NCBI GenBank assembly: GCA_021845555.1
Contig: JAJZVS010000025.1
Span: 1 to 16,938 of the forward strand
Direction of reading: 5' to 3'
Source of the DNA: Pseudomonadota bacterium
GTDB lineage: Bacteria; Pseudomonadota; Alphaproteobacteria; Acetobacterales; Acetobacteraceae
DNA: 16,938 nt
Notes under the pieces: generated by a model
Seen by the model: the letters and a program-made list of their open reading frames with translations, nothing else
Told to the model about the DNA's origin: nothing
Databases searched by the model: none
Position numbers and translations under genes: made by a program
Shown here: piece after piece, positions 8,157 to 14,864 of the stretch
Layout: every line of letters starts with the position of its first letter
Numbering within the stretch: the first letter of the stretch is position 1

Positions 8157-8185
8157 GAGATAGGCCGAAAGACGCGCGCTGTCAG
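8157..8185 (-). promoter_or_regulatory. Candidate sigma70-like promoter for lepA
   Basis: On the minus strand, CTGACA at 8185-8180 (5 of 6 to TTGACA) is separated by 17 bases from TATCTC at 8162-8157 (3 of 6 to TATAAT, with the TAT conserved). Transcription would begin about 30 bases before the lepA ATG. The gene upstream ends at 8205, so this falls in the short intergenic gap where a promoter is expected. The -10 match is weak, so this is a suggestion only. Confidence 0.35.
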
Positions 8186-8204
8186 CTTGGGGGGCGCAGG
8201 CTTA

Positions 8205-8541
8205 TCAGCCCTTGGTCGATTGTCCGAAATAATAGCCCAGCACCAGCGTCACTATCGGGACGACGATGGTCTTGATCATCTCCTCCGCGTGCGCCGCGAG
8301 ATCCGCCCAGGCGCCGGAGGTGATGCCCTGAATGGCGAGAAACAGGAGGTAAGCGAACACCGCGGACGATCAGCCGCGCGATCCAGGACCGATCCTCGTC
8401 GGCAAGCGTCGGCGGCGCGAGGGCTTGGTTCGCGCTCTCGGCCGCTTGTTCGGCATGGACGAGTTGCGCCGCGACCGGGTCCGGAAGGGCTGCCGGGACG
8501 ACGGACGCCGGTGTGTCCGCGCCCTCCGGCCCCACTGCCAT
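8205..8541 (-). pseudogene. Small two-helix membrane protein gene with an apparent frameshift
   Basis: From the ATG at 8541 the frame reads a hydrophilic N-terminus (MAVGPEGADTPAS..., including AQLVHAEQAAESANQ) up to DRSWIARLIVRG near 8364. There the continuing frame turns into Arg/Pro/His-rich sequence and stops at 8182. A shift of one base at about 8359-8369 instead gives VFAYLLFLAIQGITSGAW, then a short amphipathic stretch, then IVVPIVTLVLGYYFGQS and a TGA at 8205. The shifted reading makes a sensible 111-residue protein with two membrane helices and a cytosolic N-terminus, holin-like in layout. The sequence therefore carries one extra base or two missing bases, as a real mutation or a sequencing error. 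It starts in a TGATG junction with the upstream small gene. I do not recognise the family. Confidence 0.7.
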
Positions 8542-8768
8542 CAGGCGCGCCGCGCCGCCCGAAGATAACCTGCGGTCCGCACGGCACCCCTGATCGCCTC
8601 CGAGGAGGTCAGGATGTCGCGAACCGTGTTCAGCATTTGCGCTTTCAGCTGCGGGTCGACGGTCTGGGTGGCAAGGTCAGCAAGCCGCCGCGCGGTGGAC
8701 ACCAGATCGGTATTCGCCGTGGCCACGCGCTTCAGCTCCTCGACCGGGACGGGAAGGACGTCACTCAT
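8541..8768 (-). CDS. Small conserved-looking protein of unknown function
   Basis: The product is a 75-residue protein I do not recognise. It is mostly helical in character, with VPVEELKRVATANTDLVST, an ARRLADLATQTVDPQLKA segment and VRDILTSSEAIRGAVR, no cysteines, no membrane segment and no signal peptide. ATG at 8768 is preceded by GGAGCG at a good distance. Its stop codon shares one base with the ATG of the following small membrane-protein gene (TGATG), so the two are translationally coupled. It follows pheT by 61 bp in the same direction, with no terminator seen between them, so it may be co-transcribed with pheST. The tight pairing of a soluble helical protein with a two-helix membrane protein suggests the two act together, but that is inference. 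Confidence 0.6.
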   Translation of the reverse strand: MSDVLPVPVEELKRVATANTDLVSTARRLADLATQTVDPQLKAQMLNTVRDILTSSEAIRGAVRTAGYLRAARRA

Positions 8769-8829
8769 GAGAACGCTCCGGGCTGCGCCACCGATATGGG
8801 GCGCGCGGCCTCCGACAGGAATTATCAGC

Positions 8830-11298
8830 CTAACGTAGCACTGCCCCGGTCGCCTTTGCCACCGCGGCCACGACCTTCGCCGCCGCGGCTTCCAGCTCCG
8901 CCTCGGTCAGGGTCCGCTCGCGCGGCTGGAACGTGACCTCCACGCCCAGCGAGCGCTTGCCCGCCGACAGCCCGCCGCCCTCGTAAACGTCGAACAGCAC
9001 CACCCCCGCGATCAGCGTCCGCTCCGCCCCGCGGGCGGCGCGCAGCACCGCCTCGGCCGGCACAGTCGCATCGACCAGAAAGGCGAAATCCCGCCGCACC
9101 GGCTGGAACGCCGGCAGGTCGGGTGGGGCCCGGCGGCGGCGCTTGGGATCGGCGATCGCGTCCAGCACCAGTTCGAAGGCGACCGCCGGCCCGGTCATAT
9201 CCAGCGAGCTCAGCACCTGCGGATGCAGCTCCCCGAACGTGCCCAGCACCGTCTTCGGCCCCTGGCGCACCACGCCGGACCGGCCGGGGTGGTAGAACGC
9301 GGGCGCGTCCGCGGTCACCGACAGCGCCTCCATCGGCACGCCGAGCGCGCTCAGCGCGGCGAACAGATCGGCCTTGGCGTCCATCGCGTCCACCGGCCGC
9401 GCCGGCGCCAGCCAGTTGCGCGGTGTGGTGCCGGCGCGCAGCCCGGAAGCGACCTGGCGCTGGCCGTCCGGCGCGAAGGCCGGGCCGAGTTCGAACAGCC
9501 CCACGTCGGCGAACCCGCGCGTGGCGTTGCGCGCCGCCGCCAAGGCAAGCGTCGCCACCGGGGTCGGGCGCAACTGATCAAGATCGGATGCGATCGGGTT
9601 GGCCAGCCGCAGGCTCTCCGGCACCGGGCCGAACAGGGCCGCCTGCGGCGCGGCCATGAAGCTGAAGGTCACGCACTCCGCCAGCCCCTGCGCCGCCAGC
9701 ACGCGGCGGGCAAGCGCCGCGCGCGTCTGGCGAGGCGTCAGGGTCGGCACCGGCACCGGCGCGGCGCCGGGCAGCGAGACGGGCGCGATGGTGTCGAGGC
9801 CGCGCAGGCGCAGGACTTCCTCGATCAGATCGCACTCCGGCTCGATCTCCGTGCACCCGGCGGCAGCGGTGGCGGCGGCCTCGGGCGCGATCCCCGGTTC
9901 CTGGTCCAGCACCGCCGCGCCGGGCAGGGCGCCGGCGGCGACGTCGTTGCGCCATGACGGCACGGCTACGGTCACGCGCGCCGCATCGCGCGCCTGCACG
10001 GCAAAGCCAAGACGCTCGAGCGCGCCCACCGCCTCGTCCGCCGGCACCTCCGCGCCGCCGAAGTCGCGCAGGCGGGCGAAGCGCAGACTGGCGCTGCGCT
10101 GCCAAGCGGGCGCCGCGCCGGCTTCCACCACCGCACCGGCCTCGCCGCCACAGAGGTCGAGGATCATCCGCGTGGCGGCCTCGATCGCGTCCGGCATCAG
10201 CGCCGGGTCGATCCCGCGCTCGAACCGCTGGCGCGCGTCGGAGATCACCTGGTGTCGCCGACCCGACAGCGCTATGCGGACCGGGTCGAAATAGGCGCAT
10301 TCGACGAACACGCTCGTGGTCGCTTCATCGCAACCCGTCGCCTCGCCGCCGACGACGCCGGCCATCGACTGTACGCCGGCGGCATCCGCGATCGCGCAGT
10401 CCTCGGCGGTCAGCGTGTAGTCCTTGCCGTTCAGCGCGCGGAAGCTTTCGCCGGCGCCACGGCGCAGGGTCAGCGTGTCGCCGGAGAGCTTGGCCACGTC
10501 GAACACATGCAGCGGCCGGCCGAGATCGACGGTGAAGAAATTGGTCACGTCGACCAGCGCGTTGATCGGGCGCAGGCCGATCGAGGTCAGCCGCTCCGCC
10601 AGCCAGGCCGGGCTCGGGACGTTGCGCAGGCCGCGGAGGGTACGGCCGAGCACCCAGGGGCACGCCTCCGGCCAGTCGATCCGCCAGCGCGGCCCGCCCG
10701 TGAACGCCGCCGGTACCTGCGCGGGCGCCCAGGGCTTCAGCGTGCCGATCCCGGCCGCCGCCAAGTCCCGCGCGACACCGCGCACGGAAAAGCAGTCGCC
10801 CCGATTGGGGGTGACGGCGATCTCGATCACCGGATCGTCAAGACCGGCCCAGGCGGCGTAGGGCGTGCCCACCGGCGCGTCCGCCGGCAGATCGACGATG
10901 CCGGAATGATCCTCACCGAGACCCATCTCGCGCGCCGACAGCAGCATCCCGGCGCTGTCGACGCCGCGGATCTCGCCCGTCTTCAGCGTGATCCCGGTGC
11001 CGGGGATGAAACTGCCGGGCGGCGCGAACACCGCCTTCATGCCGGTGCGCGCATTGGGCGCGCCGCAGACGACGGAGACGACGCCCTCCCCCGTGTCCAC
11101 GCGGCAGGCGCGCAGCCGGTCGGCGTTCGGGTGCGGCAAGGCTTCCAGCACATGGGCGACACGGAACGGCGCCAGCGCCGCGCCGCGGTCGGCAATGCCC
11201 TCGAGCTCCAGGCCGATGCGCGTCAGCGTCTCGCCGATCACCGCCACGGGCGCGTCGGTGTCCAGATGGGTGCGCAGCCACGACAGGGTGAATTTCAT
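8830..11298 (-). CDS. pheT: Phenylalanyl-tRNA synthetase beta subunit
   Basis: This is the 822-residue beta chain of the alpha2-beta2 PheRS, which charges tRNA-Phe. Order of domains: MKFTLSWLRTHL start; an OB-fold tRNA-binding (EMAP/YtpR) domain at about 40-148 with PNADRLRACRVDTG and VVCGAPNAR; the B3/B4 editing module at about 210-390, with RPINALVDVTNF and SDARQRFERGID; the B5 domain, containing VAVPSWRNDV and LIEEVLRLRG; the catalytic-like core; and a C-terminal anticodon-binding FDX-ACB domain from about 728 (FQPVRRDFAF to the end). A 37-residue stretch (453-489) separates WRND from DLIEEV, which are normally nearly adjacent. It starts 3 bp after the pheS stop. GGGG about 10 bases before the ATG serves as ribosome-binding site. 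Confidence 0.97.
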   Translation of the reverse strand: MKFTLSWLRTHLDTDAPVAVIGETLTRIGLELEGIADRGAALAPFRVAHVLEALPHPNADRLRACRVDTGEGVVSVVCGAPNARTGMKAVFAPPGSFIPGTGITLKTGEIRGVDSAGMLLSAREMGLGEDHSGIVDLPADAPVGTPYAAWAGLDDPVIEIAVTPNRGDCFSVRGVARDLAAAGIGTLKPWAPAQVPAAFTGGPRWRIDWPEACPWVLGRTLRGLRNVPSPAWLAERLTSIGLRPINALVDVTNFFTVDLGRPLHVFDVAKLSGDTLTLRRGAGESFRALNGKDYTLTAEDCAIADAAGVQSMAGVVGGEATGCDEATTSVFVECAYFDPVRIALSGRRHQVISDARQRFERGIDPALMPDAIEAATRMILDLCGGEAGAVVEAGAAPAWQRSASLRFARLRDFGGAEVPADEAVGALERLGFAVQARDAARVTVAVPSWRNDVAAGALPGAAVLDQEPGIAPEAAATAAAGCTEIEPECDLIEEVLRLRGLDTIAPVSLPGAAPVPVPTLTPRQTRAALARRVLAAQGLAECVTFSFMAAPQAALFGPVPESLRLANPIASDLDQLRPTPVATLALAAARNATRGFADVGLFELGPAFAPDGQRQVASGLRAGTTPRNWLAPARPVDAMDAKADLFAALSALGVPMEALSVTADAPAFYHPGRSGVVRQGPKTVLGTFGELHPQVLSSLDMTGPAVAFELVLDAIADPKRRRRAPPDLPAFQPVRRDFAFLVDATVPAEAVLRAARGAERTLIAGVVLFDVYEGGGLSAGKRSLGVEVTFQPRERTLTEAELEAAAAKVVAAVAKATGAVLR

Positions 11299-11301
11299 CG
11301 T

Positions 11302-12369
11302 TCAGGCCCCTTCGTGCAGCATGGCAGGGGCCAGCGGATTGAACCCGTAGTGGCGCAGCCAGCGGATATCGCTTTCGTAGAACGGGCGCAGGTCCGGGAT
11401 GCCGTGCTTGAGCATGGTCACGCGCTCGATCCCCATGCCGAAGGCGAAGCCTTGCCACGCGCGCGGATCGATCCCGACATTGGCCAGCACGCGTGGATGC
11501 ACCATGCCGCTGCCCAGGATCTCCAGCCAGTCGCTCCCCTTGCCCAGTTCGCCCGATTTGCGATCCCAGCCGATATCGACCTCCATCGACGGTTCGGTGA
11601 ACGGGAAGTAGCTGGCACGAAAGCGCACCGGCAGGTTTGGCGCGGCGAAGAAGGCGCGCAGGAAGTCGATCAGGCAGCCCTTGAGGTGGGCAAGGGTGAT
11701 GTCGCGGTCGATCACCAGCCCCTCGCACTGATGGAACATGGGCGAGTGCGTCGCGTCGTGATCGGCGCGATAGGTGCGACCCGGCACGATCACGCGCAGC
11801 GGCAGCGGCCGTTCCAGCATGGTGCGAATCTGCACCGGGGAGGTGTGGGTGCGCAGCACCGGCGGCGGGGCGCCCGCTGGCGCGGTCAGGTAGAACGTGT
11901 CCTGGTCGTCGCGCGCGGGATGGTGTGCGGGGATGTTGAGGGCGCTGAAATTGTGCCAGTCTGTTTCGACATCGGGGCCTTCCGCGATCTCGAAGCCCAT
12001 GGCGCCGAAAATCGCCGCCATCTCCTCCATCGTCCGGCTGATCGGGTGGATCAGCCCGCCCGGCATGGGGCGCGGCGGCAGGGAGGGATCGAGCCGCTCG
12101 GCGGCGAGCCGGGTTTCGAGTTCGGCGGCCTCCAGCGCAATGCGGCGGGACTCGATCGCCTCCGCCAGCGCGTCCTTCAGGCGGTTGAGCGCGGCGCCGC
12201 GCTCGCGCCGCTGCTCGGCCGGAGTCTTGCCGAGTTCCTTGAGCAGGGCGGTCAGCCGCCCGTTGCGGCCCAACACGGAGACGCGCACCACGTCCCAGGC
12301 GCGCAGATCGGCGCAGGCGGCCAGGGCGGCATCGGTTTCGGCGCGCAATTCGGCGAGATCGTCAGTCAT
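11302..12369 (-). CDS. pheS: Phenylalanyl-tRNA synthetase alpha subunit
   Basis: This is the catalytic alpha chain of PheRS, 355 residues, of normal length. An N-terminal coiled-coil arm covers about 1-90. The class II synthetase core follows, with HPISRTMEEMAAIFGAMGF, THTSPVQIRTM, the motif 2 region YRADHDATHSPMFHQCEG, PSMEVDIGW, GSGMVHPRVL and the motif 3 region GFAFGMGIERVTMLKHGIPD. ATG 12369 is chosen because MTDDLAELRAE is the usual start. An in-frame ATG at 12453 would add 28 residues translated through two hairpins and is not believed. The gene lies downstream of rplT behind a terminator or attenuator hairpin, so its level may depend on read-through, and it is followed at once by pheT. 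Confidence 0.97.
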   Translation of the reverse strand: MTDDLAELRAETDAALAACADLRAWDVVRVSVLGRNGRLTALLKELGKTPAEQRRERGAALNRLKDALAEAIESRRIALEAAELETRLAAERLDPSLPPRPMPGGLIHPISRTMEEMAAIFGAMGFEIAEGPDVETDWHNFSALNIPAHHPARDDQDTFYLTAPAGAPPPVLRTHTSPVQIRTMLERPLPLRVIVPGRTYRADHDATHSPMFHQCEGLVIDRDITLAHLKGCLIDFLRAFFAAPNLPVRFRASYFPFTEPSMEVDIGWDRKSGELGKGSDWLEILGSGMVHPRVLANVGIDPRAWQGFAFGMGIERVTMLKHGIPDLRPFYESDIRWLRHYGFNPLAPAMLHEGA

Positions 12370-12385
12370 GATTGCTCTCAAAATG

Positions 12386-12411
12386 AAAAGGGGCCGCTCA
12401 CGGGCGGCCCC
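12386..12411 (-). terminator. Intrinsic terminator or attenuator between rplT and pheS
   Basis: On the minus strand GGGGCCGC pairs perfectly with GCGGCCCC around a six-base loop (stem 8 bp, all G-C), followed directly by TTTTCATTTT. This is a textbook Rho-independent terminator, 45 bp after the rplT stop and 17 bp before the pheS ATG. Since pheS has no obvious promoter of its own in the remaining 16 bp, either a promoter lies upstream within rplT or the hairpin acts as a partial terminator or attenuator controlling pheST. Confidence 0.8.
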
Positions 12412-12427
12412 TCCTGGTCGTGCGCGC

Positions 12428-12449
12428 GTGCCGGACCGCGATCCGGCAC
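12428..12449 (-). other. Second hairpin in the rplT-pheS gap
   Basis: GTGCCGGA and TCCGGCAC form a perfect 8-bp stem with a six-base loop, 7 bp after the rplT stop codon. No T-run follows. It precedes the terminator hairpin by 16 bases. On the transcript, GCGGUCC, formed from its loop and 3' arm, is complementary, with one G-U pair, to GGGCCGC in the 5' arm of the terminator. The two hairpins could therefore be alternatives to a third pairing. This reads like an attenuator layout, but regulation is inference. Confidence 0.5.
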
Positions 12450-12456
12450 CCATCGC

Positions 12457-12813
12457 TCAGCCCAGCGCCGCCTGCACCTTCTTCACGATCTCGGCGAAGC
12501 TCGCCGCATCGTCGTAGGCGATCGCCGCCAGCACCTTGCGATCGATCTCAATGCCGGCCTTGTTCAGCCCGTCGATGAAGCGGGAGTAGGTGAGGCCGTG
12601 CTCGCGCACCGCGGCGTTGATGCGCTGGATCCACAGGCCGCGGAACTCGCGCTTCTTGTTGCGCCGGTCGCGATAGGCGTACTGGAGCGACTTCTCCAGC
12701 CGCTCGCGCGCGATGCGGTAATTGGTGGAGGACCGGCCGACGAAGCCCTTCGACTGCGCGAGGACTTTTTTGTGCCGGGCGTGGGTGGTGGTACCCCGTT
12801 TGACGCGTGCCAT
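12457..12813 (-). CDS. rplT: 50S ribosomal protein L20
   Basis: This is full-length bacterial L20 of 118 residues. MARVKRGTTTHARHKKVL, the SRSSTNYRIA-like segment (GRSSTNYRIARERLEKSL), YRDRRNKKREFRGLWIQRI and YSRFIDGLNKAGIEIDRK are diagnostic. L20 binds 23S rRNA early in 50S assembly and in some bacteria represses its own operon by binding the mRNA leader. The long basic N-terminal extension (about 1-58) is present. It begins 14 bp after rpmI, with AGGAG overlapping the rpmI stop region, so the two are co-translated from one mRNA. Confidence 0.98.
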   Translation of the reverse strand: MARVKRGTTTHARHKKVLAQSKGFVGRSSTNYRIARERLEKSLQYAYRDRRNKKREFRGLWIQRINAAVREHGLTYSRFIDGLNKAGIEIDRKVLAAIAYDDAASFAEIVKKVQAALG

Positions 12814-12827
12814 GACGTGCTAGCTCC

Positions 12828-13031
12828 TCATTCCAGCCCGTAGGGCGCCCATTGCTTCACCGTCCGCGCGTCCATCGGCGTCAGCGTCTGGCTGCCGCGG
12901 TTGGTGCGCTTGGCCTTCTGCGAGCGGGCCGAGAGGTTGTGGCGCTTCTTGCCGGGGCCGGCCAGCACCTTCCCGGTCGCAGTGATCTTGAACCGCTTCT
13001 TGACCGAGGACTTGGTCTTCACCTTGGGCAT
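12828..13031 (-). CDS. rpmI: 50S ribosomal protein L35
   Basis: This is full-length L35 of 67 residues, with MPKVKTKSSVKKRFKITATG, the KVLAGPGKKRHNLSARSQKAK segment and the C-terminal YGLE tail. It is a small basic protein of the large ribosomal subunit. The ATG at 13031 is preceded by AAGGAGA at ideal distance; an in-frame extension upstream to 13079 has no support. rpmI and rplT occur together as usual, but infC, their common upstream partner, is absent. The gene upstream on this strand is an unrelated hydrolase, which fits other alphaproteobacteria in which infC lies elsewhere. Confidence 0.97.
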   Translation of the reverse strand: MPKVKTKSSVKKRFKITATGKVLAGPGKKRHNLSARSQKAKRTNRGSQTLTPMDARTVKQWAPYGLE

Positions 13032-13130
13032 TTTGGTCTCCTTCTGGCTTGCCGGGCCGCGGGGAAGCCGCGCGGACACCGCTCGCGGCCGGGCATGCCC
13101 ATTCCAGGCCCGGGGCGCGCGAAGGCGGGG
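13032..13130 (-). promoter_or_regulatory. Structured leader of the rpmI-rplT mRNA (candidate)
   Basis: Between the predicted promoter and the L35 start codon the minus strand is very GC-rich and can form several short hairpins: CCGGGC with GCCCGG around a 13-base loop, GCCGCG with CGCGGC, and a CGCGG/CCGCG stem. GGGCATGCCC is a perfect palindrome. Such a leader could be bound by L20 as in other bacteria. The folds are read by eye and the control is inferred. No small gene was recognised here. Confidence 0.35.
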
Positions 13131-13159
13131 GTTCTAGCGGGATGCGCCGGGAAGGGCAA
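13131..13159 (-). promoter_or_regulatory. Candidate sigma70-like promoter for rpmI-rplT
   Basis: On the minus strand, TTGCCC at 13159-13154 and TAGAAC at 13136-13131 are separated by exactly 17 bases, each with a partial match to the -35 and -10 consensus. The expected start is near 13124, giving a leader of about 93 bases before the L35 start codon. The site begins about 20 bp after the stop of the upstream hydrolase gene, where a promoter for the ribosomal-protein unit would be expected. Confidence 0.45.
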
Positions 13160-13179
13160 GCCGGGGCAGCGCGGCGCCT

Positions 13180-14070
13180 CTAGCGCGGCGGCAGCCACTC
13201 CCGGAACCAAGCACGCGTCGGCGCGATTACCTGGCGGAACGCCTCCCCGGCGTAAACCTCGTAATGGCCGAAGCCTTTCAGCACGATCAGCTTCCTGGGC
13301 TCGCCGGCGCGGGCGAACAGCGCCTCGCTCTCCTCCGGCGGCACCAGTCGGTCGTCGTCGCTGGTGATGAACAGGACCGGGCGGGGAGCGATCTTGTCCA
13401 CCACCCACTCGGGATGGAAGCCCAGCGTGTCGTCCACGAACTCGAGCGGCACCTGATCCACCGCCCCGGACACGCCGGCGCGCGCCGCGGCGGCCAGCGC
13501 GGCGGATTGCCGGTCGGGCAGCAGCACCTCGGCACGGGGCACCAATTCGGAGGCGCCGGTGGTGGCGCGGCGGGCGCGGTCGGCGGCGGCACGCTCCAGC
13601 AGGTCGTGGAACTCGTCCGGGTGGCGCACGCTGCGCATCCAGCGCCGCCCGTTCCCGATCCCGACCACCGAGACCACGCAGGCCACGCGCGGATCGATCG
13701 CCGCGGTGAACACCACCGTCGCGCCGCCGTAGCTGGTGCCATACAGGCCGAGCCGGGCGGGATCGACCATACTCTGCGCCGCGAGATAGCTCAGCGCCGC
13801 CTGCACGTCCGCGACCCGGCTGTACGGGGCAAGCCGCGTGCGCGGCCCCTCGCTGTCGCCCCAGCCTTTGTAGTCGAAGCTCAGCACGACGTAGCCGTCC
13901 GCGGTCAGTTCGCGCGCGGTGTCCGGCAGGTAGAGCGCGCGCACCCCGGTATAGCCGTGGCAAAGCACGATGCCGGCGCGCCGCTCGCCGGGGGCGAGGC
14001 CGTCAGGCAGGAACAGAGTGCCGGCGAGCCGCACCCCCTCGCTGTAGAAGGCGATGGTCTGGCTGGTCAT
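13180..14070 (-). CDS. Alpha/beta hydrolase (dienelactone hydrolase/acetyl-xylan esterase-like)
   Basis: The product is a 296-residue alpha/beta-hydrolase-fold enzyme. The nucleophile elbow GTSYGG supplies the catalytic serine, CHGYTG near residue 38 is the oxyanion-hole region, Asp in SDDDRLVPP and His in GFGHYEVY complete the triad. SFDYKGWGDSEGPR is typical of the fold's strand/helix after the oxyanion loop. A cap-like insertion spans about 145-215. No signal peptide is visible, so it is predicted cytosolic. The substrate (an ester, lactone or amide) is unknown. ATG at 14070 is preceded by GGAGGTG at good spacing. It lies 61 bp downstream of the toxin gene on the same strand and may share its transcript; its function gives no clear link to it. 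Confidence 0.88.
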   Translation of the reverse strand: MTSQTIAFYSEGVRLAGTLFLPDGLAPGERRAGIVLCHGYTGVRALYLPDTARELTADGYVVLSFDYKGWGDSEGPRTRLAPYSRVADVQAALSYLAAQSMVDPARLGLYGTSYGGATVVFTAAIDPRVACVVSVVGIGNGRRWMRSVRHPDEFHDLLERAAADRARRATTGASELVPRAEVLLPDRQSAALAAAARAGVSGAVDQVPLEFVDDTLGFHPEWVVDKIAPRPVLFITSDDDRLVPPEESEALFARAGEPRKLIVLKGFGHYEVYAGEAFRQVIAPTRAWFREWLPPR

Positions 14071-14131
14071 GGCGGCACCTCCGCCGACCAGAGTGGCGCG
14101 GGCGAAGAAGGTGTCAAGCAGCGGCGCGGCG

Positions 14132-14581
14132 TCAGCCCCCGGCCAGCGCCACGGCCAGCAAAGGGTGCGGCGGATCGGCGAACGGGTTCACCACGGTCAC
14201 GCCACCCCAGGTAAAGCCGGCATGGAAATCCTCGCTCAACAACACCCGGCAGCCCGCCTCGGCCGCGGTAGCCAGGATCACCGCGTCCCAGACCGGAATG
14301 GCGTGCTCGACCATCAGGTCCGTCGCCTGAATGAAGGTCGCAATCGAGGTCGGCCGCGTCTCGAACCCCGCGGCCCACTCGCCGACGGCTTGGCGTGCCA
14401 CCTGGCCCGTCCAATGTGCCTTGCGTAGCAGGACGGTCAGCAGCTCCCCGAGCACCTGGACCGGCAGCACCAGATCCGCACCCTCCAAACGGCGTATCAG
14501 GTCAGTCGAGGCGGCTTGGCGCGCGGCGCCGTTCACCCCTTCGGCATAGGCCAGGATGTTGGTATCGAGCGCGAGCCTCAC
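14132..14581 (-). CDS. vapC: PIN-domain ribonuclease toxin, VapC-like
   Basis: This is a 149-residue PIN-domain protein, the toxin of a type II toxin-antitoxin pair; such toxins are Mg2+-dependent endoribonucleases that cut tRNA or rRNA. The four acidic residues of the active site are present: Asp6 (ALDTN), Glu46 (VLGELL), Asp99 (PVWDAVILA) and Asp118 (LLSEDFHAG). The final SEDFHAGF and VVNPF strands are also typical. The start codon is GTG at 14581, overlapping the antitoxin stop in a GTGA junction, so the toxin depends on antitoxin translation. It appears intact. Being next to the housekeeping SUF operon, it may be a fairly recent acquisition, but base composition does not stand out by eye. 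Confidence 0.92.
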   Translation of the reverse strand: MRLALDTNILAYAEGVNGAARQAASTDLIRRLEGADLVLPVQVLGELLTVLLRKAHWTGQVARQAVGEWAAGFETRPTSIATFIQATDLMVEHAIPVWDAVILATAAEAGCRVLLSEDFHAGFTWGGVTVVNPFADPPHPLLAVALAGG

Positions 14582-14829
14582 CGCTCGTGGAGCTCATCAC
14601 GCGTCCAGGGACCGACATCGACTACCGGTTGTTCAGCCAGCCGGGCGAGCAGCCGCTTCCGCGCTTCGGCTCGCGCCTCCGATACGACCGCCGCACCGGC
14701 ATCGGCGGGCACGATGCGCGCGACCGGCCGACCGTGCGAGGTCACGAGGTAGCTGCGCCCCTCCGTCACCTCCCGCAACACGCGAGAGAAATTCCGGTTG
14801 GCCTCGGCGGCCTGCATCACATCGTCCAT
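14578..14829 (-). CDS. Phd/YefM-type antitoxin, partner of VapC
   Basis: The 83-residue product has the Phd/YefM fold: MQAAEANRNFSRVLREV (N-terminal helix), the TEGRSYLVTSHGRPVARIVP strands that dimerise and bind DNA, and a C-terminal toxin-binding tail from about residue 50 (AEARKRLLARLAEQPVVDVG). The pair is encoded antitoxin first, overlapping by 4 bases, as expected for self-repression and toxin neutralisation. A Phd-type antitoxin with a PIN-domain toxin is a known mixed pairing. The start ATG at 14829 has no ribosome-binding site; the predicted transcription start lies at or next to it, so the mRNA is probably leaderless. A second in-frame ATG at codon 5 is possible. Confidence 0.88.
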   Translation of the reverse strand: MDDVMQAAEANRNFSRVLREVTEGRSYLVTSHGRPVARIVPADAGAAVVSEARAEARKRLLARLAEQPVVDVGPWTRDELHER

Positions 14830-14835
14830 GTCGGG

Positions 14836-14864
14836 CTTATATCAGTCGAGGTAGTGAAAGTCAC
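14836..14864 (-). promoter_or_regulatory. Promoter of the toxin-antitoxin operon
   Basis: On the minus strand, GTGACT at 14864-14859 (4 of 6 to TTGACA) and TATAAG at 14841-14836 (5 of 6 to TATAAT) are separated by 17 bases. The predicted start of transcription, about 6-7 bases after the -10, coincides with the antitoxin ATG at 14829. The -35 lies inside the palindromic operator, so bound repressor would block polymerase. Confidence 0.6.

Noticed and set aside
7131..8936. A 601-codon plus-strand open frame opposite lepA and the small genes
   Set aside because: It mirrors lepA in the complementary frame and contains no recognisable domain; lepA is certain on the other strand.
12370..12453. An upstream in-frame ATG extending PheS by 28 residues
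   Set aside because: The extension runs through a terminator hairpin, is Gly/Arg-rich and is absent from the usual PheS start; MTDDLAELR is the expected N-terminus.
10252..12843. A very long plus-strand open frame (863 codons) opposite pheT, pheS and rplT
   Set aside because: It is antisense to three well-conserved genes, its translation is low-complexity Arg/His/Gly-rich without known motifs, and GC-rich DNA commonly keeps the opposite strand free of stops.
13032..13079. In-frame upstream extension of L35
   Set aside because: L35 normally begins MPKVKTKS with a nearby ribosome-binding site, which is found at 13031.
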